A stretch of DNA of 64,000 bases from Salmonella bongori NCTC 12419 (GTDB lineage Bacteria; Pseudomonadota; Gammaproteobacteria; Enterobacterales; Enterobacteriaceae). The translations under genes were made by a program, and so were the position numbers. Below the pieces are notes generated by a model. It was given only the letters and a program-made list of their open reading frames with translations, was not told the DNA's origin and ran no database searches. Below are positions 25,285-34,753 of this stretch, piece after piece. The stretch lies in the NCBI RefSeq assembly GCF_000252995.1, contig NC_015761.1:186001-250000 (forward strand), given 5' to 3'. Positions within the stretch are counted from its first letter, which is position 1. Each line of letters starts with the position of its first letter.

Positions 25285-27528
25285 ATGGCGCGTCTTAAAA
25301 CTGCTCAGCCAAACTCCTCTCTGCGTAAAATCGCAGTTGTAGTAGCCACAGCGGTTAGCGGCATGTCTGTCTATGCACAGGCGGCGGTTCAACCGAAAGA
25401 AGAAACCATTACCGTAACCGCAGCGCCTGCCCCGCAGGAAAGTGCCTGGGGACCGGCGGCAACCATTGCTGCAAGACAATCCGCCACGGCAACCAAAACG
25501 GACACGCCGATTCAAAAGGTGCCGCAGTCTATTTCCGTTGTTACCGCCGAAGAGATGGCGTTGCATCAGCCAAAGTCGGTTAAAGAAGCGTTGAGTTATA
25601 CCCCTGGCGTTGCCGTGGGAACTCGTGGCGCGTCCAATACTTACGACTACCTGATTATTCGCGGTTTCGCCGCTGATGGCCAAAGCCAGAATAACTATCT
25701 GAATGGCCTGAAAATGCAGGGCAACTTCTATAATGATGCGGTGATAGACCCTTATATGCTGGAACGCGCGGAAGTGATGCGTGGTCCGGTTTCCGTTCTG
25801 TACGGGAAAAGTAGCCCTGGCGGTTTGCTTAATATGGTTAGCAAGCGCCCGACTACGGAGCCGCTGAAAGAAATTCAGTTCAAGATGGGTACTGACAGTC
25901 TGTTCCAGACTGGTTTTGACTTCAGCGACGCGCTGGATGAAGAGGGCGTATATTCTTATCGTTTGACCGGTCTGGCGCGTTCCGCTAATGCACAGCAGGA
26001 TCGCGCGGAAGAGCAGCGCTATGCGATTGCGCCAGCGTTCACCTGGCGTCCGGATGACAAGACGAACTTTACGTTTCTCTCTTACTTCCAGAATGAACCA
26101 GAGACGGGTTACTACGGCTGGCTGCCGAAAGAGGGAACGGTTGAGCCGCTGCCAAACGGTAAACGTCTGCCAACAGATTTCAACGAAGGGGCGAAAAACA
26201 ATACCTATTCTCGAAATGAGAAGATGGTAGGGTACAGTTTCGATCATGAATTCAACGACATCTTTACCGTGCGCCAGAATTTGCGTTATGCCGAGAATAA
26301 AGTCTCGCAAAATAGCGTCTATGGTTACGGCGTTTGTTCCGATTCGGCAAACGGTTACAGCAAGCAGTGCGCGGCGTTAGCGCCAGCGGACAAAGGCCAT
26401 TATCTGGCGCGTAAATATGTTGTTGACGACGAGAAACTGCAAAACTTCTCCGTTGATACTCAGTTGCAAAGTAAATTTGCCACCGGTGAGGTGGATCACA
26501 CGCTGCTGACCGGCGTCGACTTTATGCGTATGCGTAACGATATCAATGCCTGGTTTGGCTACGACGATTCCGTACCTCTGCTTGACCTCTATAACCCGGT
26601 GTACACTGATTTCGACTTTGCTTCGCGAGATCCGGCAACATCCGGTCCGTACCAGATTTTGAATAAGCAAAAGCAAACGGGTCTGTACGTCCAGGACCAG
26701 GCACAGTGGGATAAAGTCCTGGTAACATTGGGGGGGCGTTATGACTGGGCCGATCAAGAGTCTCTTAACCGCACTACTGGCATCACATCTAAACGTGATG
26801 ATAAGCAGTTTACCTGGCGTGGTGGCGTTAACTACCTGTTTGATAATGGAATAACGCCTTACTTCAGTTATAGTGAATCGTTTGAGCCAGCTTCACAGAC
26901 GGGAGAGAATGGTAAAATATTTGCACCTTCGAAAGGTAAGCAGTATGAAGCGGGGGTTAAATATGTACCGAATGATCGGCCGATAGTCATTACTGGTGCG
27001 GTCTATCAGTTGACCAAAACCAACAACCTGATGGCTGATCCGGCGGGGTCTTTCTTCTCGGTTGAAGGCGGTGAAATTCGCGCCCGCGGCGTGGAATTAG
27101 AAGCGAAAGCGGCGCTTTCTGCAAGCATCAACGTCGTGGGTTCTTACACCTATACTGACGCCGAATACACGACGGATACGACCTATAAAGGTAATACTCC
27201 TGCACAGGTGCCAAAGCATATGGCGTCGTTGTGGGGCGATTACACATTCTTTGATGGCTCATTGTCCGGTTTAACGCTGGGGACCGGCGGGCGTTTCACG
27301 GGGTCAAGCTATGGCGATCCGGCAAACTCCTTTAAAGTAGGGAGTTATACGGTTGTCGATGCATTGGTACGTTATGACCTTGCACGCGTAGGCATGGCCG
27401 GCTCCAACGTTGCCCTCCATGTCAATAATCTGCTCGACCGTGAATATGTCGCCAGTTGCTTCCAGACCTATGGCTGCTTCTGGGGCGCGGAGCGTCAGGT
27501 TGTTGCAACGGCAACCTTCCGTTTCTAA
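25285..27528 (+). CDS. fhuA: Ferrichrome outer-membrane receptor FhuA
   Basis: A 747-residue TonB-dependent receptor that imports ferrichrome and is also used by phages such as T5 and ES18 in enterics. Signal peptide residues 1-33 (YAQA). The TonB box EETITVTAA follows, then the plug domain (SISVVTAEEMALHQPKSVKEAL, RGFAADGQ, RGPVSVLYGKSSPGGLLN) and a 22-strand barrel ending in ATATFRF with the terminal Phe signal for BamA. The extracellular Cys pair GVCSD and KQC is kept. Frame is intact throughout. Confidence 0.97.
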   Translation: MARLKTAQPNSSLRKIAVVVATAVSGMSVYAQAAVQPKEETITVTAAPAPQESAWGPAATIAARQSATATKTDTPIQKVPQSISVVTAEEMALHQPKSVKEALSYTPGVAVGTRGASNTYDYLIIRGFAADGQSQNNYLNGLKMQGNFYNDAVIDPYMLERAEVMRGPVSVLYGKSSPGGLLNMVSKRPTTEPLKEIQFKMGTDSLFQTGFDFSDALDEEGVYSYRLTGLARSANAQQDRAEEQRYAIAPAFTWRPDDKTNFTFLSYFQNEPETGYYGWLPKEGTVEPLPNGKRLPTDFNEGAKNNTYSRNEKMVGYSFDHEFNDIFTVRQNLRYAENKVSQNSVYGYGVCSDSANGYSKQCAALAPADKGHYLARKYVVDDEKLQNFSVDTQLQSKFATGEVDHTLLTGVDFMRMRNDINAWFGYDDSVPLLDLYNPVYTDFDFASRDPATSGPYQILNKQKQTGLYVQDQAQWDKVLVTLGGRYDWADQESLNRTTGITSKRDDKQFTWRGGVNYLFDNGITPYFSYSESFEPASQTGENGKIFAPSKGKQYEAGVKYVPNDRPIVITGAVYQLTKTNNLMADPAGSFFSVEGGEIRARGVELEAKAALSASINVVGSYTYTDAEYTTDTTYKGNTPAQVPKHMASLWGDYTFFDGSLSGLTLGTGGRFTGSSYGDPANSFKVGSYTVVDALVRYDLARVGMAGSNVALHVNNLLDREYVASCFQTYGCFWGAERQVVATATFRF

Positions 27529-27537
27529 TTTCTTTTT

Positions 27538-27562
27538 GGGCACGGTTTACCGTGCCCGTTTT
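27538..27562 (+). terminator. Hairpin terminator/attenuator between fhuA and fhuC
   Basis: GGGCACGG (27538-27545) pairs with CCGTGCCC (27550-27557) around a TTTA loop, followed by GTTTT. It lies 10 bp after the fhuA stop and inside the operon, so it probably lowers fhuCDB transcription relative to the abundant receptor. Confidence 0.75.
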
Positions 27563-27576
27563 ACAAGTTGGCTGCG

Positions 27577-28374
27577 ATGCAGGAAAACCACATTCATTCC
27601 GATACCACCTTTGCGCTGCGAAGCGTCGCCTTTCGTGTGCCGGGCCGCACGCTTTTACACCCTCTCTCGTTAATGTTTCCCGCAGGCCGCGTCACCGCTC
27701 TTATCGGCCATAATGGCTCCGGTAAATCTACACTGTTAAAAATGCTGGGACGTCATCAGCCGCCTTCCGAGGGCGATATTGTGCTCGACAATCAGCCGTT
27801 GGCGAGCTGGAGCAGCAAGGCATTTGCCCGTAAGGTCGCTTATCTGCCCCAACAACTGCCACAGGCGGAAGGGATGACGGTGCGTGAACTGGTGGCGATT
27901 GGCCGCTATCCGTGGCATGGCGCACTGGGGCGTTTTGGCATTGCGGACCGGGAAAAAGTGGAAGAGGCGATTACACTGGTCGGGTTAAAACCGCTGGCAC
28001 ATCGTCTGGTGGACAGCCTTTCCGGCGGCGAGCGCCAGCGAGCGTGGATCGCGATGTTGGTCGCCCAGGACAGCCGATGTCTGCTGCTGGATGAGCCGAC
28101 ATCTGCGCTGGATATTGCCCATCAGGTCGACGTTCTGGCACTGGTACATCGCTTAAGCCAACAGCGTGGTCTGACGGTGATTGCTGTGTTACATGATATC
28201 AATATGGCTGCGCGTTATTGCGACTACCTGGTGGCACTGCGTGGCGGTGAAATGATTGCGCAGGGAACGCCTGTGGAACTGATGCGCAGTGACGTTCTGG
28301 AGCAGATTTACGGTATCCCGATGGGCATCCTTCCGCATCCGGCGGGTGCCGCACCTGTGAGTTTTGTGTATTAA
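27577..28374 (+). CDS. fhuC: Ferrichrome ABC transporter ATPase FhuC
   Basis: A 265-residue ATPase energising hydroxamate siderophore uptake through FhuB. Walker A GHNGSGKST, Q-loop LPQQLP, signature LSGGERQRAW, Walker B CLLLDEPTSALD and the H-loop VLHDINMA are all present. Start ATG 27577 (MQENHIHSDTTF) agrees with the family length; a TTG nine bases upstream is less likely. The stop overlaps the fhuD start (TAATG). Confidence 0.97.
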   Translation: MQENHIHSDTTFALRSVAFRVPGRTLLHPLSLMFPAGRVTALIGHNGSGKSTLLKMLGRHQPPSEGDIVLDNQPLASWSSKAFARKVAYLPQQLPQAEGMTVRELVAIGRYPWHGALGRFGIADREKVEEAITLVGLKPLAHRLVDSLSGGERQRAWIAMLVAQDSRCLLLDEPTSALDIAHQVDVLALVHRLSQQRGLTVIAVLHDINMAARYCDYLVALRGGEMIAQGTPVELMRSDVLEQIYGIPMGILPHPAGAAPVSFVY

Positions 28375-29264
28375 TGCGTGATTTACAACCTCTTACTCGC
28401 CGCCGTTTATTAACGGCGATGGCGCTCTCGCCGCTGCTTTGGCGAATGAATACCGCGCAGGCTGCCGCTATCGATCCCCATCGTATTGTGGCACTGGAGT
28501 GGCTACCGGTTGAGTTGCTGCTGGCGCTCGGCATAACGCCTTACGGCGTGGCAGACGTACCAAACTATAAACTGTGGGTTAGCGAACCGCCGTTGCCGGA
28601 TTCGGTGATCGACGTGGGCCTTCGCACCGAACCTAACCTCGAACTGCTGACGGAAATGAAACCGTCGTTTATGGTGTGGTCGGCAGGTTATGGACCCTCG
28701 CCGGAGAAACTGGCTCGAATCGCCCCGGGGCGCGGATTCGATTTTAGCGACGGTAAAAAACCGCTGGCGGTGGCCCGACGCTCGCTGGTTGAACTGGCGC
28801 AGACGCTGAATCTGGAGGCCGCAGCGGAAAAGCATTTGGCGCACTATGATAGCGTTATCGCGAGCCAGAAGCCGCATTTTATCCGTCGTGGGGGGCGTCC
28901 GCTATTGATGACAACGCTTATCGATCCGCGGCATATGTTGGTGCTCGGCCCGAATTGCCTGTTCCAGGAGGTGCTCGACGAGTATGGCATCGTCAATGCC
29001 TGGCAGGGTGAAACCAACTTTTGGGGCAGTACGGCAGTTAGCATCGATCGGCTGGCGATGTATAAAGAAGCGGATGTGATCTGCTTCGATCACGGGAATA
29101 ACACCGATATGAACGCGCTGATGGCAACGCCGCTGTGGCAGGCCATGCCGTTTGTCCGCGCCGGGCGTTTTCACCGGGTGCCCGCCGTTTGGTTCTATGG
29201 CGCGACGCTCTCCACGATGCATTTTGTCCGCATCCTGAATAACGTGCTGGGAGGAAAAGCGTGA
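28374..29264 (+). CDS. fhuD: Periplasmic ferrichrome-binding protein FhuD
   Basis: A 296-residue class III siderophore-binding protein that hands ferric hydroxamates to FhuB. The N terminus has a twin-arginine-like signal (PLTRRRLLTAMALSPLLW) cleaved near AQA, residue 30. IVALEWLPVELLLALGITP is the typical N-terminal lobe start and the long linker helix follows. It is coupled to fhuC (TAATG) and to fhuB (GTGA overlap), so subunit synthesis is tightly linked. Confidence 0.96.
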   Translation: MRDLQPLTRRRLLTAMALSPLLWRMNTAQAAAIDPHRIVALEWLPVELLLALGITPYGVADVPNYKLWVSEPPLPDSVIDVGLRTEPNLELLTEMKPSFMVWSAGYGPSPEKLARIAPGRGFDFSDGKKPLAVARRSLVELAQTLNLEAAAEKHLAHYDSVIASQKPHFIRRGGRPLLMTTLIDPRHMLVLGPNCLFQEVLDEYGIVNAWQGETNFWGSTAVSIDRLAMYKEADVICFDHGNNTDMNALMATPLWQAMPFVRAGRFHRVPAVWFYGATLSTMHFVRILNNVLGGKA

Positions 29265-31243
29265 GCAAACATATAGCGCGCCTCCCGGCCTTTCTGCTGG
29301 TGGGGCTGTTTGTCATCGCGGCCTGGCTTACCTGGACGAATCTCTCTGTGGCTCTGCCGCGTGATCAGTGGCGGCAGGCGATGTGGTCGCCGAGTGTTGA
29401 TGCCATCGGGCAGATGGTTTTCCATTACAGTCTGTTGCCAAGGCTGGCGATTTCGCTGCTGGTGGGCGTGGGGCTTGGACTGGTAGGCGTCCTGTTCCAG
29501 CAAGTATTACGTAACCCGCTGGCGGAGCCGACCACGCTGGGCGTGGCGACCGGTGCGCAATTGGGAATTACAGTAACCACGCTATGGGCGATTCCCGGCG
29601 CACTGGCGACGCAGTTTGCCGCCCTGACGGGAGCCTGCATCGTCGGCGCGCTGGTGTTCGGCGTGGCGTGGGGCAAGCGCTTGTCGCCGGTAACCCTGAT
29701 CCTCGCCGGGCTGGTGGTCAGCCTCTATTGCGGGGCTATCAACCAGTTACTGGTGATTTTCCACCACGATCAGTTGCAAAGCATGTTCTTATGGAGCACC
29801 GGAACACTGACGCAAACCGACTGGAGCGGCGTGCAGCGACTGTGGCCGCAACTGGTGGGTGGGGTGATGCTCACATTATTACTGTTACGTCCGATGACGT
29901 TGATGGGGCTGGATGATGGCGTCGCGCGTAATCTTGGCCTGGCGCTATCCTTAGCGCGTCTGGCGGTGCTGTCGCTGGCGATTGTATTGAGTGCGCTACT
30001 GGTGAACGCAGTGGGCATTATTGGTTTTATCGGTCTGTTTGCGCCGCTGTTGGCGAAAATGCTTGGCGCAAGGCGCCTGCTGGCGAGACTCATGCTGGCG
30101 CCACTCATTGGCGCGCTTATTCTGTGGCTGTCTGACCAGATTATCCTCTGGCTGGCCCGCGTATGGATGGAAGTCTCCACCGGGTCAGTGACGGCATTCA
30201 TTGGCGCGCCGTTGCTGCTGTGGCTGTTGCCGCGTCTGAAAAGTATGAGCGCGCCGGATATGAACACCAGCGAGCACGTGGCGGCGGAACGTCGGCATGT
30301 CCTCGCTTTTGCCGTTGCCGGTGGCGCGCTCCTGTTGCTGGCAACACTGGTCGCGCTCTCTTTTGGTCGTGACGCGCACGGCTGGACGTGGGCGAGCGGT
30401 ACGCTGCTTGAGGAGCTGATGCCGTGGCGCTGGCCGCGGATACTGGTGGCGTTAATGGCGGGCGTCATGCTGGCGGTGGCGGGCTGTATTATTCAGCGTC
30501 TGACCGGTAATCCGATGGCCAGTCCGGAAGTGCTGGGGATCAGTTCCGGAGCCGCGTTTGGCGTGGTGTTGATGCTGTTTTTGGTGCCGGGGAATGCTTT
30601 CGGTTGGCTACTGCCTGCCGGAAGCCTGGGCGCGGCGGCGACACTGCTGATTATTATGATAGCCGCCGGGCGCGGCGGTTTTTCACCACAACGGATGTTG
30701 CTGGCGGGGATGGCGCTCAGCACCGCGTTTACCATGCTGCTAATGATGCTCCAGGCGAGCGGCGATCCGCGGATGGCGGAAGTGTTGACCTGGATCTCAG
30801 GATCTACCTATAACGCCACTGGCGGGCAGGTTACGCGAACCGCGATCGTGATGGTGATTTTGCTGGCCATTGTGCCGCTGTGCCGCCGTTGGTTGACGAT
30901 TTTACCGCTGGGCGGCGATGCCGCGCGCGCGGTGGGCATGGCGCTTACGCCGTCGCGTATCGCGCTGCTGGCGCTGGCGGCTTGTTTAACGGCAACCGCA
31001 ACGATGACCATTGGGCCGCTGAGTTTCGTCGGACTGATGGCACCGCATATTGCGCGGATGCTTGGTTTTCGCCGGACGATACCGCATATGACCATTTCGG
31101 CGTTGGCGGGGGGCGTTTTGCTGGTCATTGCCGACTGGTGCGGCAGGATGGCGCTATTTCCGTATCAGATCCCGGCGGGACTGCTTTCAAGCTTTATTGG
31201 CGCGCCGTACTTTATTTATCTGTTACGTAAACAGAGTCGCTGA
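29261..31243 (+). CDS. fhuB: Ferrichrome ABC transporter permease FhuB
   Basis: A 660-residue inner-membrane permease built from two fused FecCD/BtuC-like halves, each with about ten membrane segments. Each half carries the family motif (RNPLAEPTTLGVATGAQLG in the first, GNPMASPEVLGISSGAAFG in the second) and the coupling-helix Gly-rich region. Start is GTG 29261, overlapping the fhuD stop. The fused length is normal for FhuB. A BIME follows the stop. Confidence 0.97.
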   Translation: MSKHIARLPAFLLVGLFVIAAWLTWTNLSVALPRDQWRQAMWSPSVDAIGQMVFHYSLLPRLAISLLVGVGLGLVGVLFQQVLRNPLAEPTTLGVATGAQLGITVTTLWAIPGALATQFAALTGACIVGALVFGVAWGKRLSPVTLILAGLVVSLYCGAINQLLVIFHHDQLQSMFLWSTGTLTQTDWSGVQRLWPQLVGGVMLTLLLLRPMTLMGLDDGVARNLGLALSLARLAVLSLAIVLSALLVNAVGIIGFIGLFAPLLAKMLGARRLLARLMLAPLIGALILWLSDQIILWLARVWMEVSTGSVTAFIGAPLLLWLLPRLKSMSAPDMNTSEHVAAERRHVLAFAVAGGALLLLATLVALSFGRDAHGWTWASGTLLEELMPWRWPRILVALMAGVMLAVAGCIIQRLTGNPMASPEVLGISSGAAFGVVLMLFLVPGNAFGWLLPAGSLGAAATLLIIMIAAGRGGFSPQRMLLAGMALSTAFTMLLMMLQASGDPRMAEVLTWISGSTYNATGGQVTRTAIVMVILLAIVPLCRRWLTILPLGGDAARAVGMALTPSRIALLALAACLTATATMTIGPLSFVGLMAPHIARMLGFRRTIPHMTISALAGGVLLVIADWCGRMALFPYQIPAGLLSSFIGAPYFIYLLRKQSR

Positions 31244-31246
31244 GTT

Positions 31247-31325
31247 TGCCGGATGGCGGCATAAATGCCTTATCCGGCCTACATTCTACACCGTAGGCCG
31301 GGTAAGCGTAAGCGTCACCCGGCAA
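31247..31325. repeat. BIME between fhuB and hemL (empty stf site)
   Basis: Two REP units, TTGCCGGATGGCGGCATAAA and GTAGGCCGGGTAAGCGTAAG, fill the 90-bp gap between convergent fhuB and hemL. In serovar Typhimurium the stf fimbrial operon lies between these genes; here nothing but repeat DNA is present. Confidence 0.85.
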
Positions 31326-31333
31326 TTCATCCT

Positions 31334-32614
31334 TTACAATTTCGCGAACACCCGACGAGCGGCGTCAATAGTGTTATTAATGTCGTCCATGCTGTGCGCG
31401 ACCGACATAAATCCGGCTTCAAACGCTGACGGCGCCAGATACACGCCTTCCTCCAGCATCAGGTGGAAGAAACGCTTAAAACGTTCAACGTCGCACGCCA
31501 TTACGTCCTGATAGCAGGTGACCGATTCCGCGTCAGTGAAGAAAATCCCGAACATGCCGCCGACATGGTTGACAACCAGCGGGATCCTTGCGTCCTGCGC
31601 CGCTTCACGCAACCCTTCCGCCAGACGGGTGGTGAGTTCATCCAGCGTTTCATGAATACCGGGTTGGGCGACCTCATTCAGGCAGGCGAAACCTGCCGCC
31701 ATCGCGATTGGGTTGCCGGAAAGGGTACCCGCCTGGTAAACCGGGCCTGTCGGCGCCACCGCATCCATTACATCGCGACGGCCACCGAATGCGCCTACCG
31801 GCATTCCGCCGCCGATAATTTTGCCAAGGCAGGTCAAATCCGGCACGACGCCGTAGTAATCCTGGGCGCCTGCCAGCGCTACGCGAAAACCGGTCATCAC
31901 TTCGTCGATAATCAGCAACGCGCCGAACTCATCGCATAAGGCGCGCAGGCCAGGCAGGAATTCCGGCAGCGGCGGGACGCAGTTCATATTGCCCGCCACC
32001 GGTTCGACAATAATACAGGCGATTTCCTGCGGATATTGTTCAAATGCCGCACGCACTGAGGTCAGATCGTTATAAGTGCAGGTCAGTGTATGTTTCGCGA
32101 AATCTGCCGGCACGCCTGGGGAGTTCGGCTGACCGAGCGTCAGCGCGCCAGAACCGGCTTTTACCAGCAGGCAGTCTGCGTGGCCGTGGTAGCAGCCTTC
32201 GAATTTGATAATCTTATCGCGGCCAGTAAAACCACGCGCCAGGCGAATAGCGCTCATCGTCGCTTCGGTGCCGGAGTTCACCATGCGCACCATGTCCATG
32301 GTCGGCACCAGGTTGGTCACCAGTTCCGCCATTTTGACTTCCATTTCGGTTGGCGCGCCGAAGCTCAGTCCTCGTTCGGCAGCGTCAATCACCGCACTGC
32401 GGATAGCCGGGTGGTTATGTCCGAGCACCATCGGCCCCCAGGAACCGACATAGTCGATATAGGCTTTGCCATCGACATCATAAAGATAAGCGCCGTCCGC
32501 TTTTTCGATAAACAGCGGAGTGCCGCCCACGCCAGTGAAGGCGCGAACAGGGGAGTTCACGCCGCCAGGGATAAGCTCGCGCGCCGCGCTATAGAGATTT
32601 TCAGACTTACTCAT
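31334..32614 (-). CDS. hemL: Glutamate-1-semialdehyde 2,1-aminomutase
   Basis: HemL converts glutamate-1-semialdehyde to 5-aminolevulinate in the C5 pathway to heme. The 426-residue protein belongs to class III PLP aminotransferases. The PLP-binding Lys is in TCLGKIIGGGMPVGAFGG near residue 265, with the conserved aspartate in LLIIDEVMTGFR. Length and N terminus (MSKSENLYSAARELIPGGVNSPVRAF) match the family. It is divergent from clcA. Confidence 0.98.
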   Translation of the reverse strand: MSKSENLYSAARELIPGGVNSPVRAFTGVGGTPLFIEKADGAYLYDVDGKAYIDYVGSWGPMVLGHNHPAIRSAVIDAAERGLSFGAPTEMEVKMAELVTNLVPTMDMVRMVNSGTEATMSAIRLARGFTGRDKIIKFEGCYHGHADCLLVKAGSGALTLGQPNSPGVPADFAKHTLTCTYNDLTSVRAAFEQYPQEIACIIVEPVAGNMNCVPPLPEFLPGLRALCDEFGALLIIDEVMTGFRVALAGAQDYYGVVPDLTCLGKIIGGGMPVGAFGGRRDVMDAVAPTGPVYQAGTLSGNPIAMAAGFACLNEVAQPGIHETLDELTTRLAEGLREAAQDARIPLVVNHVGGMFGIFFTDAESVTCYQDVMACDVERFKRFFHLMLEEGVYLAPSAFEAGFMSVAHSMDDINNTIDAARRVFAKL

Positions 32615-32783
32615 GGAAGGGGTCCTGGTTCGTAGAAAAAGTGAATACCCGCTATTCTAAGTTATTCCGGGAAGGTTATGAAAGTTTTACGCATTTGAAA
32701 CAATACGATTTGCAGGGGATTTTCGCGGCGTTGGCGAGTAGAATGCCGACTTTAGATTTGTATTACCAATTAATGATCTTTCG

Positions 32784-34205
32784 ATGAAAACAGACACTTC
32801 CACCTTTTTAGCACAACAAAATGTGCGTTTACGCCGCAGGGATCAGATTCGCCGGTTAGTGCAGCGGGATAAAACGCCGCTGGCCATTCTGTTCATGGCG
32901 GCCGTTGTCGGTACGCTTACCGGGTTGGTTGGCGTCGCCTTTGAGAAGGCCGTTTCCTGGGTACAAAACATGCGTATTGGCGCGCTGGTTCAGGTTGCTG
33001 ACCATGCGTTTTTGCTATGGCCGTTGGCCTTTATCCTTTCCGCGTTACTGGCGATGGTAGGCTACTTTTTGGTGCGAAAATTTGCGCCGGAAGCCGGAGG
33101 ATCGGGTATCCCGGAAATTGAAGGCGCGCTGGAGGAGATGCGCCCGGTGCGCTGGTGGCGTGTGCTGCCAGTGAAGTTTATCGGCGGTATGGGAACACTG
33201 GGCGCAGGAATGGTATTAGGGCGCGAAGGGCCAACGGTGCAAATCGGGGGAAACCTGGGGCGCATGGTACTGGATGTATTTCGTATGCGCAGCGCCGAAG
33301 CGAGGCATACGTTGCTGGCAACCGGCGCGGCGGCGGGGCTTTCCGCGGCGTTTAACGCGCCGCTGGCTGGTATTCTGTTTATTATTGAGGAGATGCGTCC
33401 GCAGTTTCGCTACAACCTAATCTCCATTAAAGCGGTGTTTACTGGCGTGATCATGTCGAGCATCGTGTTCCGCATATTTAACGGCGAAGCGCCGATTATT
33501 GAGGTCGGTAAACTGTCTGATGCCCCGGTTAACACGCTGTGGTTATACCTTATCCTTGGGGTGATTTTTGGCTGTGTCGGGCCGGTATTTAATTCACTCG
33601 TGCTACGTACTCAGGATATGTTTCAGCGCTTTCATGGCGGCGAAATTAAAAAATGGGTGCTGATGGGCGGGGCGATCGGCGGCCTGTGCGGTATTCTGGG
33701 GTTGATTGAACCGGAAGCGGCGGGGGGCGGATTTAACCTTATTCCTATCGCCGCGGCGGGTAATTTTAGCGTTGGGCTGCTGCTGTTTATTTTTATTGCC
33801 CGGGTTATCACGACGCTGCTTTGCTTTTCTTCCGGTGCGCCAGGGGGAATTTTCGCCCCGATGCTGGCTCTGGGAACGTTGCTTGGTACGGCCTTTGGTA
33901 TGGCGGCAGCTGTACTGTTCCCGCAGTATCACCTGGAGGCTGGAACCTTTGCGATTGCCGGGATGGGGGCGTTGATGGCGGCGTCGGTGCGCGCGCCGCT
34001 CACGGGGATTGTGCTGGTGCTGGAGATGACCGATAACTACCAGCTCATTTTGCCAATGATTATCACCTGTCTTGGCGCGACACTATTAGCCCAGTTTTTG
34101 GGGGGAAAACCGTTATACTCAACGATCCTGGCGCGCACTCTGGCGAAGCAGGATGCGGAACAGGCGGCGAAAAGCCAGAATGCGCCTGCGGGCGAGAATA
34201 CTTGA
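32784..34205 (+). CDS. clcA: H+/Cl- exchange transporter ClcA
   Basis: A 473-residue CLC-family antiporter that exchanges two chloride ions for one proton, used in extreme acid resistance. Selectivity motifs GGSGIPE, GREGPTVQ with the gating Glu148, and GGIFAPML are intact. The C-terminal GKPLYSTILARTLAKQDAEQ is typical of the enteric protein. It has the usual 18 helices by hydrophobicity. It is divergent from hemL and precedes erpA on the same strand. Confidence 0.98.
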   Translation: MKTDTSTFLAQQNVRLRRRDQIRRLVQRDKTPLAILFMAAVVGTLTGLVGVAFEKAVSWVQNMRIGALVQVADHAFLLWPLAFILSALLAMVGYFLVRKFAPEAGGSGIPEIEGALEEMRPVRWWRVLPVKFIGGMGTLGAGMVLGREGPTVQIGGNLGRMVLDVFRMRSAEARHTLLATGAAAGLSAAFNAPLAGILFIIEEMRPQFRYNLISIKAVFTGVIMSSIVFRIFNGEAPIIEVGKLSDAPVNTLWLYLILGVIFGCVGPVFNSLVLRTQDMFQRFHGGEIKKWVLMGGAIGGLCGILGLIEPEAAGGGFNLIPIAAAGNFSVGLLLFIFIARVITTLLCFSSGAPGGIFAPMLALGTLLGTAFGMAAAVLFPQYHLEAGTFAIAGMGALMAASVRAPLTGIVLVLEMTDNYQLILPMIITCLGATLLAQFLGGKPLYSTILARTLAKQDAEQAAKSQNAPAGENT

Positions 34206-34286
34206 ACGAATTACCAGGGTATTAGATAATGACCGTCAATATTGGGTGGAAATTTATCCAATTACCGATGTCGTTTGGAGCAAAAT

Positions 34287-34631
34287 ATGAGTGATGACGT
34301 AGCGCTGCCGCTGCAGTTTACCGATGCAGCAGCGAATAAAGTAAAAAGTCTTATCGCTGACGAAGATAACCCGAATCTGAAACTGCGTGTGTATATCACC
34401 GGCGGTGGTTGCAGCGGCTTCCAGTACGGTTTCACCTTTGACGATCAGGTCAATGAAGGGGATATGACTATCGAGAAACAGGGCGTTGGCCTGGTCGTTG
34501 ACCCGATGAGTTTGCAGTATCTGGTTGGAGGATCGGTCGATTATACCGAAGGTCTGGAAGGTTCCCGCTTCATTGTGACCAATCCGAATGCGAAAAGCAC
34601 CTGTGGGTGTGGCTCTTCCTTTAGCATCTGA
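34287..34631 (+). CDS. erpA: Iron-sulfur cluster carrier ErpA
   Basis: A 114-residue A-type carrier that delivers Fe-S clusters to apoproteins such as IspG/IspH. The three cluster-binding cysteines appear in [11 protein letters not shown] and in CGCGSSF. Start ATG 34287 ([11 protein letters not shown]) has TTGGAG upstream; a longer frame from 34242 lacks support. Essential in E. coli under aerobic growth because of isoprenoid synthesis. Confidence 0.97.
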
Positions 34632-34635
34632 TGCA

Positions 34636-34722
34636 TTGCCGGATGGTGGCTTAACGCCTTATCCGGCCTACAAGTGACAACCATACTGTAGGACCGGTAA
34701 GCGTTAGCGCCACCGGGTAATG
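34636..34722. repeat. BIME between erpA and yadS
   Basis: Opposed REP units: TTGCCGGATGGTGGCTTAAC and the following CTTATCCGGCCTAC, then GTAGGACCGGTAAGCGTTAG and CACCGGG. It separates convergent genes. Confidence 0.8.
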
Positions 34723-34753
34723 GGCTCGGTTTATCCGATCTGCAAATGACGGT

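Noticed and set aside
25261..26310. Long minus-strand open frame of 349 codons opposite fhuA
   Set aside because: It is the mirror of the strongly biased fhuA coding frame, has no family-like motifs, no ribosome site and a composition typical of antisense shadows.
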